64,000 bases of DNA from assembly GCF_000397205.1 (NCBI RefSeq), contig NC_021237.1:2977001-3041000 (forward strand), given 5' to 3'. Positions within the stretch are counted from its first letter, which is position 1, and each line of letters starts with the position of its first letter. The stretch comes from Pseudomonas protegens CHA0 (GTDB taxonomy: Bacteria > Pseudomonadota > Gammaproteobacteria > Pseudomonadales > Pseudomonadaceae). The notes below the pieces were generated by a model. The model did not search any database, was not told the DNA's origin, and saw nothing but the letters and a program-made list of their open reading frames with translations. Made by a program: the position numbers and the translations under genes. Below, one piece after another: positions 22,471 to 29,621 of this stretch.

Positions 22471-22577
22471 GGCCCGGGAGCGGGCCTGTAGCGCCCAACC
22501 GAATGCGAGGTTTTCCTAAAGTTCTGGGCGCCGGGGTCGAGACGTTGGTGCTGTCCGTCCCTCAATAAGGATATTTC

Positions 22578-23186
22578 GTGTTCAGAACCCTCCTCAGGGC
22601 CACCGCCCTTGTCGCCACCCTGGCGCTGACCGGCTGTGTGTCCTACAACGTCACCGGCCCCCTGGGCGCACCGCTGCATCCCGCGCCTGCCAGCAGCCCG
22701 CGCACCGCGCAGATCGCCGATGTGCAGGTTTCCGCCGCCGGTATCGACGAAGCCACCCGCACCGCCATCAGCCGCTCCCTGACCGCCCAGCTGACGCCCT
22801 ACGTCAAGAGCGCCGGCTACTTCCAGCAACTCAGCGAATTTCCTACCCGCCTGGGGGAAAACGACGTGGTGCTGAAGTTCAACATGACCTCCCTCAAGGG
22901 CCATCGCGGGCCGCACCCGGGCTATGTGCCGGGGGCCCTGCTGACCCTGACGCTGTGGATCTGGGTCAATGGCCCGATCTACGTCGACAGCTTCGACCTG
23001 GCCGGTGATCTGTCGATCGTCGATCGCGACGGCAAGGAACTGGCCAGCGCCAGGGAGCAGCTCAAGTTCGAGCGCAATGTCGGTCTCTATGGGCGCGAAT
23101 ACTGGGCCCCGACCCAGGGCGCCAAGCAGCTCAACGAGCTGGTTGCCAAATTGCTCGACAACGCCACCGCCCGGTTGGCGCACTAG
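22578..23186 (+). CDS. Hypothetical lipoprotein, 202 residues
   Basis: Starts with GTG 22578 after AAGGATA. The signal peptide ends in lipobox LTG-Cys20, followed by VSYNVTGPLG. The mature protein contains strand-forming segments and a hydrophobic segment (GALLTLTLWIWVNGPIYVDSF) in the middle. The tail ends in VAKLLDNATARLAH, a helix also seen in the following lipoprotein (VQQLARSTLDEAVQ). The two genes are 16 bp apart and their products share the start GCVSY after the lipobox, so they look like diverged duplicates or partner subunits in the outer membrane. No function is known to me. Confidence 0.75.
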   Translation: MFRTLLRATALVATLALTGCVSYNVTGPLGAPLHPAPASSPRTAQIADVQVSAAGIDEATRTAISRSLTAQLTPYVKSAGYFQQLSEFPTRLGENDVVLKFNMTSLKGHRGPHPGYVPGALLTLTLWIWVNGPIYVDSFDLAGDLSIVDRDGKELASAREQLKFERNVGLYGREYWAPTQGAKQLNELVAKLLDNATARLAH

Positions 23187-23202
23187 GATCAAGGAGCGTC
23201 AC

Positions 23203-23790
23203 ATGTTCGGTTCCATCAAGCACCTACTGGTGCTGGCTGCGGTACTGCTGAGCGGCTGCGTGTCCTATTCGCAACACGAACTGGCACCGGTCACGGCCTG
23301 GCCACCCACCGCCCAGGCGGAGCAACACAAACCCACGGCCTTCGTGCGCACCACCGCGATGAACCAGGTCAATGGCGGCCCGGCCAATGCTGCCGCCGGC
23401 GCCTCGGCCGCCGCCTGGGAAGCGGCGGTGGCCGATACCTACCGCCAGTCCGGGCGCTTTGCCCGGGTCAGCACCGACAAGGTCGAGTCGGACCTGTACG
23501 CCGAAGCCACCCTGTACAACAACGAGCAGTTCAGCATGGCCTCGGCCATCATCACCGGCGCCACCTTCTTCATCATCCCGTCCACGGCGAAGAACACCTT
23601 CACCCTGGAGACGGTGTTCAAGGACAAGGACGGCAAGGAACTGGGGCGGATTCGCAAGAGCGAGTCGGTGCGTACCTGGATGCAACTGCTGCTGATCGTG
23701 GCGATTCCTTTCCAGGCGGATACCCGCGACGTGGTCCAGCAACTGGCCCGCAGCACCCTGGATGAAGCGGTGCAACGCAAACTGCTGTAA
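23203..23790 (+). CDS. Hypothetical lipoprotein, 195 residues
   Basis: The signal peptide and lipobox LLSG-Cys19 are followed by VSYSQHELAPV. A Gly/Ala-rich linker (GGPANAAAGASAAAWEAA) precedes a domain with a hydrophobic hairpin (ASAIITGATFFIIPST), then a second hydrophobic stretch WMQLLLIVAIPFQ near the end. This pattern suggests a lipoprotein with membrane-interacting segments. AAGGAG precedes ATG 23203. It is the last gene of the operon and ends at a strong bidirectional terminator. Confidence 0.75.
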   Translation: MFGSIKHLLVLAAVLLSGCVSYSQHELAPVTAWPPTAQAEQHKPTAFVRTTAMNQVNGGPANAAAGASAAAWEAAVADTYRQSGRFARVSTDKVESDLYAEATLYNNEQFSMASAIITGATFFIIPSTAKNTFTLETVFKDKDGKELGRIRKSESVRTWMQLLLIVAIPFQADTRDVVQQLARSTLDEAVQRKLL

Positions 23791-23820
23791 GCCTCGCGCT
23801 GCTGGCAGGACGCAGACAAA

Positions 23821-23862
23821 AACGCCGCGGGCCCTGATTGGAGCCCGCGGCGTTTTTTTTGG
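23821..23862. terminator. Strong bidirectional rho-independent terminator
   Basis: A GC stem of 12 perfect pairs (AACGCCGCGGGC and GCCCGCGGCGTT) with a 10-base loop is followed by a T run on the plus strand and preceded by an A run. It serves both the lipoprotein operon and the convergent UPF0149 gene. Confidence 0.93.
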
Positions 23863-23874
23863 ATGCGGTTTACT

Positions 23875-24429
23875 TCAGCGCTGCGCCGCCCAGTAGGCAT
23901 GCAGCGCCCGCGCCGCCGGTTCGATGGCCGCTACTTGCTGGCGATGCTGGTCCAGGTCGAGGTCGGCCGGCAGTTCGAAGTTGTCCTGTTCGGCACAGTC
24001 GATGATCGTCTGCAACAGGCCGGTCTGTAGTGTCGGCATCTGCGGCCAGTTGCCCACGGCCACGCCACGCAGGTAGCCAAAGCACCATTCTTCGGCCAGC
24101 AACAGGTCCTGGCCCTGGTGTTCGGTGGTTTCGAAACGTGCATGGAAACCCTGGGCATCACTGGCCAGTTGTTCGGCCAGGGTGTTGATGTGGCGCACGC
24201 ACAGGTCGATGAACTGCCGGCACTCTTGCGGGGTTTCCCAATTGGGGTTCTCGCCGCCCCAGATCGCCGGGAACCATTCGGCGATATCCACCTGGGTCGG
24301 GCCCGACACCAGCGCGGTGAAATAACCGTCCAGCTCGCAGGGGTTGAGTACCGAGTGGTCGTCGCCGTACTTGAGCAGGGTGTCTTCGAGGGTTTCGAAG
24401 TCGGCGGCGTTCAATGGGGTGTTTTGCAT
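23875..24429 (-). CDS. UPF0149 (YecA/YgfB) family protein
   Basis: A 184-residue acidic cytosolic protein of the UPF0149 family. The signature ELDGYFTALVSGP near residues 32-44 and EEWCFGYLRGVAVG near 117-130 are conserved in the family. It lacks the C-terminal zinc-binding SEC-C tail found in E. coli YecA. The biochemical role of the family is unclear; the Pseudomonas YgfB protein has been linked to gene regulation. It ends at the shared terminator and starts at ATG 24429 with a purine-rich upstream region. Confidence 0.88.
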   Translation of the reverse strand: MQNTPLNAADFETLEDTLLKYGDDHSVLNPCELDGYFTALVSGPTQVDIAEWFPAIWGGENPNWETPQECRQFIDLCVRHINTLAEQLASDAQGFHARFETTEHQGQDLLLAEEWCFGYLRGVAVGNWPQMPTLQTGLLQTIIDCAEQDNFELPADLDLDQHRQQVAAIEPAARALHAYWAAQR

Positions 24430-24524
24430 GAGAGAAGTCCTGGAAAAAGCAGCGGCAAGTTTCCGGGTTCAGGCCCCGGGCTGCAAGCCTTGAACGGTAT
24501 GGGCGGCGCTTGAGTGCGCGGCCC

Positions 24525-24926
24525 TCAGGTGCCGCGCAACAGGTCCTGGGAGTCCAGCAGGCGGTAGGCGATTTCCGGGCGCTGCTCCATGGCCCGGCGG
24601 ATGGCGGCCGGGATCGATTGCCGGGTCTTGCGGCACAGGCCGGGCAACTCGCCCAGGGAAATGGCGATGCCGCGCATGCTGCGGACCACGTTGTCACTGG
24701 GGCTGATCTGGACGCGGATGCCCAGTTGTTCGTACATCCGCCGCTGCATGTGTTCCAGGTCCGCCAGGTCCTTGAGGTTTTCCAGGCGTTCGAGCAGGCG
24801 TTTTTCCTCCTGGCGCGTCAGATTGAGGATGCGCAGGTCGGCTCCGGGGGTGTCCAGCAACTGCTCGCGCTCGCAAATGCAGGCGCCGGGCGGACAGGGT
24901 TGGCGGATCGCGGGGCTGGGGTTCAT
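24525..24926 (-). CDS. Hypothetical protein with N-terminal Cys motif, 133 residues
   Basis: The N-terminus carries a cysteine cluster, Cys11, Cys16 and Cys18 in PCPPGACICERE. A helical middle (TRQEEKRLLERLENLKDLADLEH, likely coiled coil) and a basic C-terminal half (GLCRKTRQSIPAAIRRAMEQ) follow. The cluster could bind a metal or form a redox-active disulfide. I cannot name the family. It lies between the UPF0149 and MaoC genes on the same strand, with gaps of 95 and 146 bases. Confidence 0.72.
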   Translation of the reverse strand: MNPSPAIRQPCPPGACICEREQLLDTPGADLRILNLTRQEEKRLLERLENLKDLADLEHMQRRMYEQLGIRVQISPSDNVVRSMRGIAISLGELPGLCRKTRQSIPAAIRRAMEQRPEIAYRLLDSQDLLRGT

Positions 24927-25015
24927 GGTGATCCATCATAGCGATCCCGTAGCCGCTGTCAGAGAAAATTCTGTGCCCGGCCAGCCCCAACGAGATGGCG
25001 TGGTGGTGGGGCTTT

Positions 25016-25050
25016 GTGTAGGCGCTGGCTTGCCAGCGAAGGGGGCTTCG
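25016..25050. repeat. Single REP arm
   Basis: GTAGGCGCTGGCTTGCCAGCGAAGG in the gap between the MaoC gene and the Cys-motif gene. Confidence 0.65.
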
Positions 25051-25072
25051 GGTGCGTCGCAGGGCTTGAGGT

Positions 25073-25549
25073 CTACCGAGCCAAGGGGTTGCCCGGGTCG
25101 CCTTCGGCGAGCATCTGGCTCAGTAACTGCCGTTCCTGTTCGCCGGGAAGCACGCCGCGGGTTTCGCCTTCGAGCACGATCACGCCATCTTCGTTGCTCA
25201 GGGTGATGACCGCCGTAGCCCGGCCCCGGGCATCCACCTCGGTGATCAGCCAGCGGCAGGTCACGGTATCCCTCGCATAGACCGGGCGGCGGAACTGGAA
25301 GCGCATCGCCGAGGCCAGCCAGCCGATCTGCCCGCCGATCTCGGTCACCAGGCTGGCGGTCAGCAGGCCATGGGCCACCGGTTCGCGAAACCCTCGGGCC
25401 TCGGCGAAGGGCGGGTGGAAGTGCACCGGGTTGTAGTCCCGGGAAATCTCGGCAAAGCGCTGGATGTCCTGGGGAGTGAAGCATCGCGACAGGCTGAAGC
25501 TGTCACCGCTTTGCAGCCCGCGAGCCGCTCGTTGTCTGAAGCTGTGCAT
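25073..25549 (-). CDS. MaoC-like (R)-specific enoyl-CoA hydratase
   Basis: A 158-residue single hot-dog-fold hydratase. The hydratase-2 motif is present: Asp38 and His43 in SRDYNPVHFHP form the catalytic dyad, and VAHGLLTASL follows at 58-67. Such enzymes (PhaJ-like) hydrate trans-2-enoyl-CoA to (R)-3-hydroxyacyl-CoA and can supply polyhydroxyalkanoate precursors. It is nine bases after the LysE-type exporter gene on the same strand, so the pair is probably co-transcribed, though no functional link is obvious. It is much shorter than itaconyl-CoA hydratase, so I do not assign it to the itaconate pathway. Confidence 0.88.
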   Translation of the reverse strand: MHSFRQRAARGLQSGDSFSLSRCFTPQDIQRFAEISRDYNPVHFHPPFAEARGFREPVAHGLLTASLVTEIGGQIGWLASAMRFQFRRPVYARDTVTCRWLITEVDARGRATAVITLSNEDGVIVLEGETRGVLPGEQERQLLSQMLAEGDPGNPLAR

Positions 25550-25558
25550 GGGTACTCC

Positions 25559-26176
25559 TCAAGCCAGGAGTTGTTCCGCCAGCAACACTAGCGCAATCAG
25601 GACCATCAACCCGCCCGACAGGCGACTGACCCACAGCGCCGCCACCGGCCGCGTCTGCAGAACCGTGCGCGAGCCGAAGCCCACCAACAGGTAGATCACC
25701 GCGCAACTGAAGGCATGCAGCAGCCCCAGGGCGAGGATCTGCAGCGACACCGGCCAGGCGGCCGCGGGGCTGGTGAACTGTGGCAGCAGGGCCAGGAACA
25801 GCAGGAAGACCTTGGGATTGAGGCCGCTGACACACAGGCCCTTGAACGACCAGCGTGCCCAGGAAGCATCGGCCTGGCCTGCGCCGGCCTGTGGCGTGGA
25901 CGGGTGGCGCAGCAGGCCGACGCCCAGCCACAGCAGGTAGCCGGCACCGGCCACGGTCAGGCCCGCAAGGGCCAGGGGGTAACGCGCCACCAGCCCGCCG
26001 ACCCCGGCGGCCACCACCAGGGTCGCCAGCAGGTGGCCGCTCAGCAGCCCGGATACCGCGGGAATCACCACCCGGCCGTTGAGCCCGGCAGAGATGGCAT
26101 AGGCCCAGTCGGCGCCGGGGGTGATCACGAACAGCAGCGACACTGCCCAGAACGCGGCCAACATGCTCGGTTCCAT
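25559..26176 (-). CDS. LysE/RhtB family amino-acid exporter
   Basis: A 205-residue membrane protein with about six hydrophobic helices. The N-terminal motif FVITPGADWAYAISAGLNGR is the LysE/RhtB signature (P-G-P/A-x-x). Family members export amino acids or homoserine lactones. It is divergent from an Lrp/AsnC-type regulator gene (26419), the usual arrangement for amino-acid exporters controlled by Lrp-like proteins. I therefore infer control by that regulator; the exported compound is not known. Confidence 0.9.
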   Translation of the reverse strand: MEPSMLAAFWAVSLLFVITPGADWAYAISAGLNGRVVIPAVSGLLSGHLLATLVVAAGVGGLVARYPLALAGLTVAGAGYLLWLGVGLLRHPSTPQAGAGQADASWARWSFKGLCVSGLNPKVFLLFLALLPQFTSPAAAWPVSLQILALGLLHAFSCAVIYLLVGFGSRTVLQTRPVAALWVSRLSGGLMVLIALVLLAEQLLA

Positions 26177-26418
26177 GTTGGCTTACCTCGGCTGGCTGCA
26201 GGTAGCGTGGGCGGGGCAGGCGGTCGCGCTAGGCAGCGCAGGGTGCGGCTTGGCAAGGGGGTAGGGCATGGGGCTTTCTCACGGGCATCAGGGGCTCGAC
26301 CGCCGCACAGCTGCGGTGAGCAGGGGCTTCAAGGTGTGAAGAAAGAATAGTGAAGATCGAGGGGGATTTTTTCTCTAATATTCCAACTGCAAACCTTCGA
26401 ATGGGGAGAATTATTCAA

Positions 26419-26871
26419 ATGGATCGGATTGATCAGAAGATTCTTGCCGAGCTGCAAGCCGACGGCCGCCTGTCGGTCACCGACCTGGCCGAGCGGGTCG
26501 GTCTTAGCCTGTCCCCTTGCCATCGCCGGGTACGGGCGCTGGAGCAGTCCGGGGTGATCCTGGGCTATCGCGCACAACTGGCGCCCAGCGCCCTGGGGCT
26601 GAATTTCTCGGCCATGGTGTTCGTCACCCTGCGCGAGGGCGATCATCAGGCCGTGGCGGCCTTCGAAACTGCCTTGCAGGGCATTGTCCAGATCGTCGAG
26701 GCGCAGCGGCTGTTTGGCGAACCCGATTACCTGCTGCAGGTGATCACCCGCGACCTGCCGGCGTTCCAGCGGTTGTATGACGAACGCCTGTCGACCTTGC
26801 CCAACGTCCAGCGCCTGACCTCGACCCTGGTGATGAAGCAGGTGATCCAGGACCGCACCCTGCCATTGTGA
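26419..26871 (+). CDS. Lrp/AsnC family transcriptional regulator
   Basis: A 150-residue regulator starting MDRIDQKILAELQADGRLS. The N-terminal HTH spans about residues 5-60 (LSVTDLAERVGLSLSPCHRR), and the C-terminal RAM domain binds amino-acid ligands (EAQRLFGEPDYLLQVIT). ATG 26419 is chosen by family alignment; the frame runs back to 26350. It is divergent from the LysE exporter gene; the 242-base gap is AT-rich near the regulator (TAATATTCC, GAATTATTC) and likely carries both promoters and the binding site. Confidence 0.93.
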   Translation: MDRIDQKILAELQADGRLSVTDLAERVGLSLSPCHRRVRALEQSGVILGYRAQLAPSALGLNFSAMVFVTLREGDHQAVAAFETALQGIVQIVEAQRLFGEPDYLLQVITRDLPAFQRLYDERLSTLPNVQRLTSTLVMKQVIQDRTLPL

Positions 26872-26942
26872 TCGGGATCAAGGCTCGAAGGTCCCGCAGG
26901 TTCTAAGGTGCAGGCTCCTTCATCCAGGTTCCGGGAGCCGTC

Positions 26943-27173
26943 ATGGCCAAGCCCTTTCCCCTGCGCCCCAAACACCCCGAGCGGATCTGCTGGGGCTGCG
27001 ACCGCTACTGCGCGGCCAATGCCCTGGCCTGCGGCAATGGTTCCGATCGCACCATGCACCCGGCGGAAATGCTCGGGGAGGACTGGTACCTGGACGGCGA
27101 CTGGGGCATCGAGATGCCCGTCGACAGCGAGCCGGCCCCACAGCGGCAGTCGCGAGGGCCGGCCGCTGTTTAA
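26943..27173 (+). CDS. DUF3079 small four-cysteine protein
   Basis: A 76-residue protein beginning MAKPFPLRPKHPERICWGCD. Cys16, Cys19, Cys23 and Cys30 (C-x2-C-x3-C-x6-C) look like a zinc- or iron-binding knuckle; the rest (HPAEMLGEDWYLD) is conserved in the DUF3079 family. No function has been established. It ends at 27173, directly before the double palindrome at 27174. Confidence 0.85.
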   Translation: MAKPFPLRPKHPERICWGCDRYCAANALACGNGSDRTMHPAEMLGEDWYLDGDWGIEMPVDSEPAPQRQSRGPAAV

Positions 27174-27220
27174 ATATTACCCGGGTATTATTGATTGTCT
27201 TATTAATACCCGGGTAATAT
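27174..27220. promoter_or_regulatory. Perfect inverted repeat with two self-palindromic arms (candidate double operator)
   Basis: ATATTACCCGGGTATTA (27174-27190) and its exact reverse complement TAATACCCGGGTAATAT (27204-27220) are separated by 13 bases. Each arm itself contains the palindrome TACCCGGGTA. The pair lies 28 bases before the DUF2239 gene, covering the expected promoter. This is the layout of two dimer-binding sites in tandem; alternatively it could fold as a 17-bp hairpin, but it has no T tract. Confidence 0.8.
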
Positions 27221-27248
27221 GCAGCCTCGTTTCCTTGAGGCCATAACC

Positions 27249-27869
27249 ATGTCCGACTCACTTGCCCAACCCGTCACTGCGTTTCAGGCCCAGCAGGTGC
27301 TGGCGGCCGGCCCGTTGCTGGAGGTCGCGCTGGCGGTCAAGCGTGCCAGCGAAGAGGCGGCGCCGCAGCCGTTGCTGGTGTTCGACGATGCCAGCGGCCG
27401 GGTCATCGACCTCGACCTGCGGGGCACCCCGGACGAAGTGCGCCAGCGCCTGGCCGCCACGCCGGCGCCGGGCAACGGGCGCTATCGCCCGCACCAGCCT
27501 GCTGCTGCGCCGGTCGAGGGCGAAGAGGCTGCGCCCCGGGGGCGGGGGCGACCCAAGCTGGGGGTCATCGCCCGGGAAGTGACCCTGTTGCCGCGCCAGT
27601 GGGACTGGCTGGCCGAGCAGCCCGGTGGCGCCTCGGCGGTGCTGCGCCGGCTGGTGGACGAAGCCCGGCGCCATGGCGCCGAACCGCAGCGCCAGCGGGC
27701 CGCGCAAGAGGCGGCCTACCAGTTCATGCTGGCCATGGGCGGCGATCTTCCCGGTTATGAAGAAGCCACCCGGGCGCTGTTCGCCGCGGACCTGGCGCGC
27801 CTGCAGCAGTGCATCGAGGACTGGCCGCAGGACATCCGTGCCTATGCCTTGCGCCTGGCCGGGGCGTAA
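27249..27869 (+). CDS. DUF2239 family protein, possible DNA-binding autoregulator
   Basis: A 206-residue protein of DUF2239. The N-terminal half is Ala/Gln-rich with DLDLRGTPDEVRQRL. The centre has an AT-hook-like basic stretch RGRGRPKLGV followed by REVTLLPRQWDWLAEQPGGA and SAVLRRLVDEARR, which reads like a ribbon-helix-helix or similar DNA-contacting unit. The C-terminal half (about residues 150-206) is helical. The double palindrome just upstream makes an autoregulator plausible. The function of the family is not known to me; the DNA-binding idea is inference from sequence. Confidence 0.85.
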   Translation: MSDSLAQPVTAFQAQQVLAAGPLLEVALAVKRASEEAAPQPLLVFDDASGRVIDLDLRGTPDEVRQRLAATPAPGNGRYRPHQPAAAPVEGEEAAPRGRGRPKLGVIAREVTLLPRQWDWLAEQPGGASAVLRRLVDEARRHGAEPQRQRAAQEAAYQFMLAMGGDLPGYEEATRALFAADLARLQQCIEDWPQDIRAYALRLAGA

Positions 27870-27956
27870 TCGCCGGGGCTGGCTTGTGTCCCGGGGCCCA
27901 GGCGTTTTATGTTCCCTGCCGGTCAACAACGACGCCTTGCCGATTCTGGAGTGCCT

Positions 27957-28577
27957 ATGAACCTCGCCACCCTGGCGCTATTTCTCCCGGCCTGTTTCGC
28001 CCTGAACATGGCCCCCGGGCCGAACAACCTGCTGTCGGTGCGCAATGCCAGCGCCTACGGTTTTCGCACCTCGTGCCTGGCGGGCATCGGCCGCCTGGCG
28101 GCGTTCGCCCTGATGATCGCCCTGGCCGCCGCCGGCCTGGCGGTGGTGCTGCAAGCCTCGGAGCTGTTGTTCTACGGGATCAAGATTCTCGGCGCGGGCT
28201 ACCTGCTGTACCTGGCCTATCAGCTGTGGACCGCGGACCCCCAGGTGCAGAGTGCGGAGCGCAGCCGGGTGTCCGGGCTGCTGGCCCTCAGCCGGCAGGA
28301 ATTTCTGGTGGCCATCGGCAATCCCAAGGCGATCCTGATCTTCACCGCGTTTCTGCCGCAGTTCGTCGAGCCCGGGGCGCCAGTGGGTTCGCAGTTCCTG
28401 GTGCTGGGGCTGTTGTTCCTGCTGCTGGAGTGGATCGCCATCAGCGCTTATGCGCTGATGGGCCTGCACATGCGCCGCTGGTTCAGCGAGCCTGCGGGCA
28501 AGCGCCTGTTCAATCGTTGCTGCGCGGCGTTGCTGTCGGCGGCGGCCTCAGTGCTGTTGCTGGCCCGGCGCGCCTGA
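27957..28577 (+). CDS. LysE/RhtB family translocator
   Basis: A 206-residue membrane exporter with about six hydrophobic segments. The N-terminal ALNMAPGPNNLLSVRNASAYG contains the family P-G-P motif, and AIGNPKAILIFTAFLPQF near residue 118 is the second conserved region. It exports amino acids or related small molecules. The gene follows DUF2239 by 87 bases in the same direction and may share its transcript. It ends at a hairpin shared with the convergent PixA/AidA gene. It is a second, distinct LysE-type protein in this window. Confidence 0.9.
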   Translation: MNLATLALFLPACFALNMAPGPNNLLSVRNASAYGFRTSCLAGIGRLAAFALMIALAAAGLAVVLQASELLFYGIKILGAGYLLYLAYQLWTADPQVQSAERSRVSGLLALSRQEFLVAIGNPKAILIFTAFLPQFVEPGAPVGSQFLVLGLLFLLLEWIAISAYALMGLHMRRWFSEPAGKRLFNRCCAALLSAAASVLLLARRA

Positions 28578-28590
28578 AGCCTGGAGCAAG

Positions 28591-28612
28591 CCTCTCCCCG
28601 CAACGGGGAGAG
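28591..28612. terminator. Hairpin between convergent genes
   Basis: CCTCTCCCC-GCAAC-GGGGAGAGG forms a perfect nine-pair stem between the LysE-type gene and the PixA/AidA gene. There is no long T tract, so termination is plausible but unproven. Confidence 0.55.
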
Positions 28613-28622
28613 GCCATGGCCA

Positions 28623-29210
28623 TCAGTGGATGGAGAAGTACGGGTCCCAGGAGCAGTAGGCGATCACCTTGTTGTTGCTGTCCAGGATCATGAAGGCCCA
28701 GGTGTAGGTAATGCGCGAGCCGACCCGGGTGGCGTTGGCCTGCCAGTAGTAGTTCTGCACGCTTTGCGCGATGGGCTGCCCGGCCGGGTTGTCCTTGTCG
28801 ATGATGGGCAGCGGCGTGCTGTCCAGGACGATTGGTGTGACGTCGGTCAGATAGGGCGGATTGCCGGCACTCGGTACCGGGTTGGTCTGGGTGTACTGGT
28901 ACAGCAGCACCGCGTTGTACATGCCCTTGGACAGGCTGGTGGCGCGCCAGCGGACAATGTCCCCCTGACGCAGGTTGACCGCCAGTTCGGAGCCGCCGTC
29001 CGGCCCGTCGGTGTTGTCGCGGCGGGCCACCATGTAGACCACCTGGTCGGACAGGCGCTGGCCGTTGCTGTAGTAGTTGTAGAGCTGGGTGGGGGTGGCG
29101 CTGTGCTGGCTCAAGGTCAGCGTGTTGCCGCCGTCGAAGGTCTTGCCGTTGCTTTCCAGAATGGTGTCCACGTCAATGGTGACAAGGATATCCACGATGT
29201 TTTCGTTCAT
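28623..29210 (-). CDS. PixA/AidA family inclusion-body protein
   Basis: A 195-residue protein of the PixA/AidA family. It starts MNENIVDILVTIDVDTIL and contains the typical VVYMVARRDN, GDIVRWRATSLS and YYWQANATR segments, and ends near YCSWDPYFSIH. PixA is an inclusion-body protein of Xenorhabdus, and AidA is a quorum-sensing-linked protein of Ralstonia and Burkholderia. There is no signal peptide. The upstream gap contains a hairpin (29236-29255) and probably the promoter. The role here is not clear; members are often abundant in stationary phase. Confidence 0.85.
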   Translation of the reverse strand: MNENIVDILVTIDVDTILESNGKTFDGGNTLTLSQHSATPTQLYNYYSNGQRLSDQVVYMVARRDNTDGPDGGSELAVNLRQGDIVRWRATSLSKGMYNAVLLYQYTQTNPVPSAGNPPYLTDVTPIVLDSTPLPIIDKDNPAGQPIAQSVQNYYWQANATRVGSRITYTWAFMILDSNNKVIAYCSWDPYFSIH

Positions 29211-29621
29211 GTCCGGCTCCCTGTTGTCGCGCTATGGGCCTGGCGATCCAGGCCCGGGTGTCATCGGCTGTGCAGCGTGCGGCCACCGAGCATCCGGGCG
29301 CGGCGCAACAGCTGTCGGGCACCGGGCGAAATGCACTTCCATGAGGTCGCCAGTGGAATCTAGAAGCTCAAGACTGTTAGTCAAATGGGCCGGTCAAAAA
29401 AGCGCCGTGAGGGCGTCCTGGCCGCTTCGGGCTACAAGCCTGTAGCACCCGTGCCAAGACCCAGGTGCTGATCGGCCCCGGGCACGATGCGCAATCGGGC
29501 GACCCCGGATCGCCAAGCGACAGGCCCCGGGATCGGCCGCGACGGTTTATCATGCTGCGCTGCCGCCCGTTGCCCGTGCGACAAGGGGCTGTTCCATTCG
29601 CCCACCCTGGAGGCGCCCGCC
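29211..29621. other. Intergenic region of 411 bases between divergent genes
   Basis: Holds a perfect hairpin GGGCCTGG-CGAT-CCAGGCCC at 29236-29255, in the leader of the PixA/AidA gene, and a smaller one GCTACA-AGCC-TGTAGC near 29431-29446. No coding frame is convincing. The part near 29380-29400 (TGGGCCGGTCAAAAAAGCGCC) is the only A-rich stretch. The promoters of both flanking genes should lie here. Confidence 0.6.

Noticed and set aside
25073..25549. Assigning the MaoC protein as itaconyl-CoA hydratase to complete the itaconate pathway
   Set aside because: It is only 158 residues, 21 kb away and in another operon; the known P. aeruginosa enzyme is considerably longer and encoded within the cluster.
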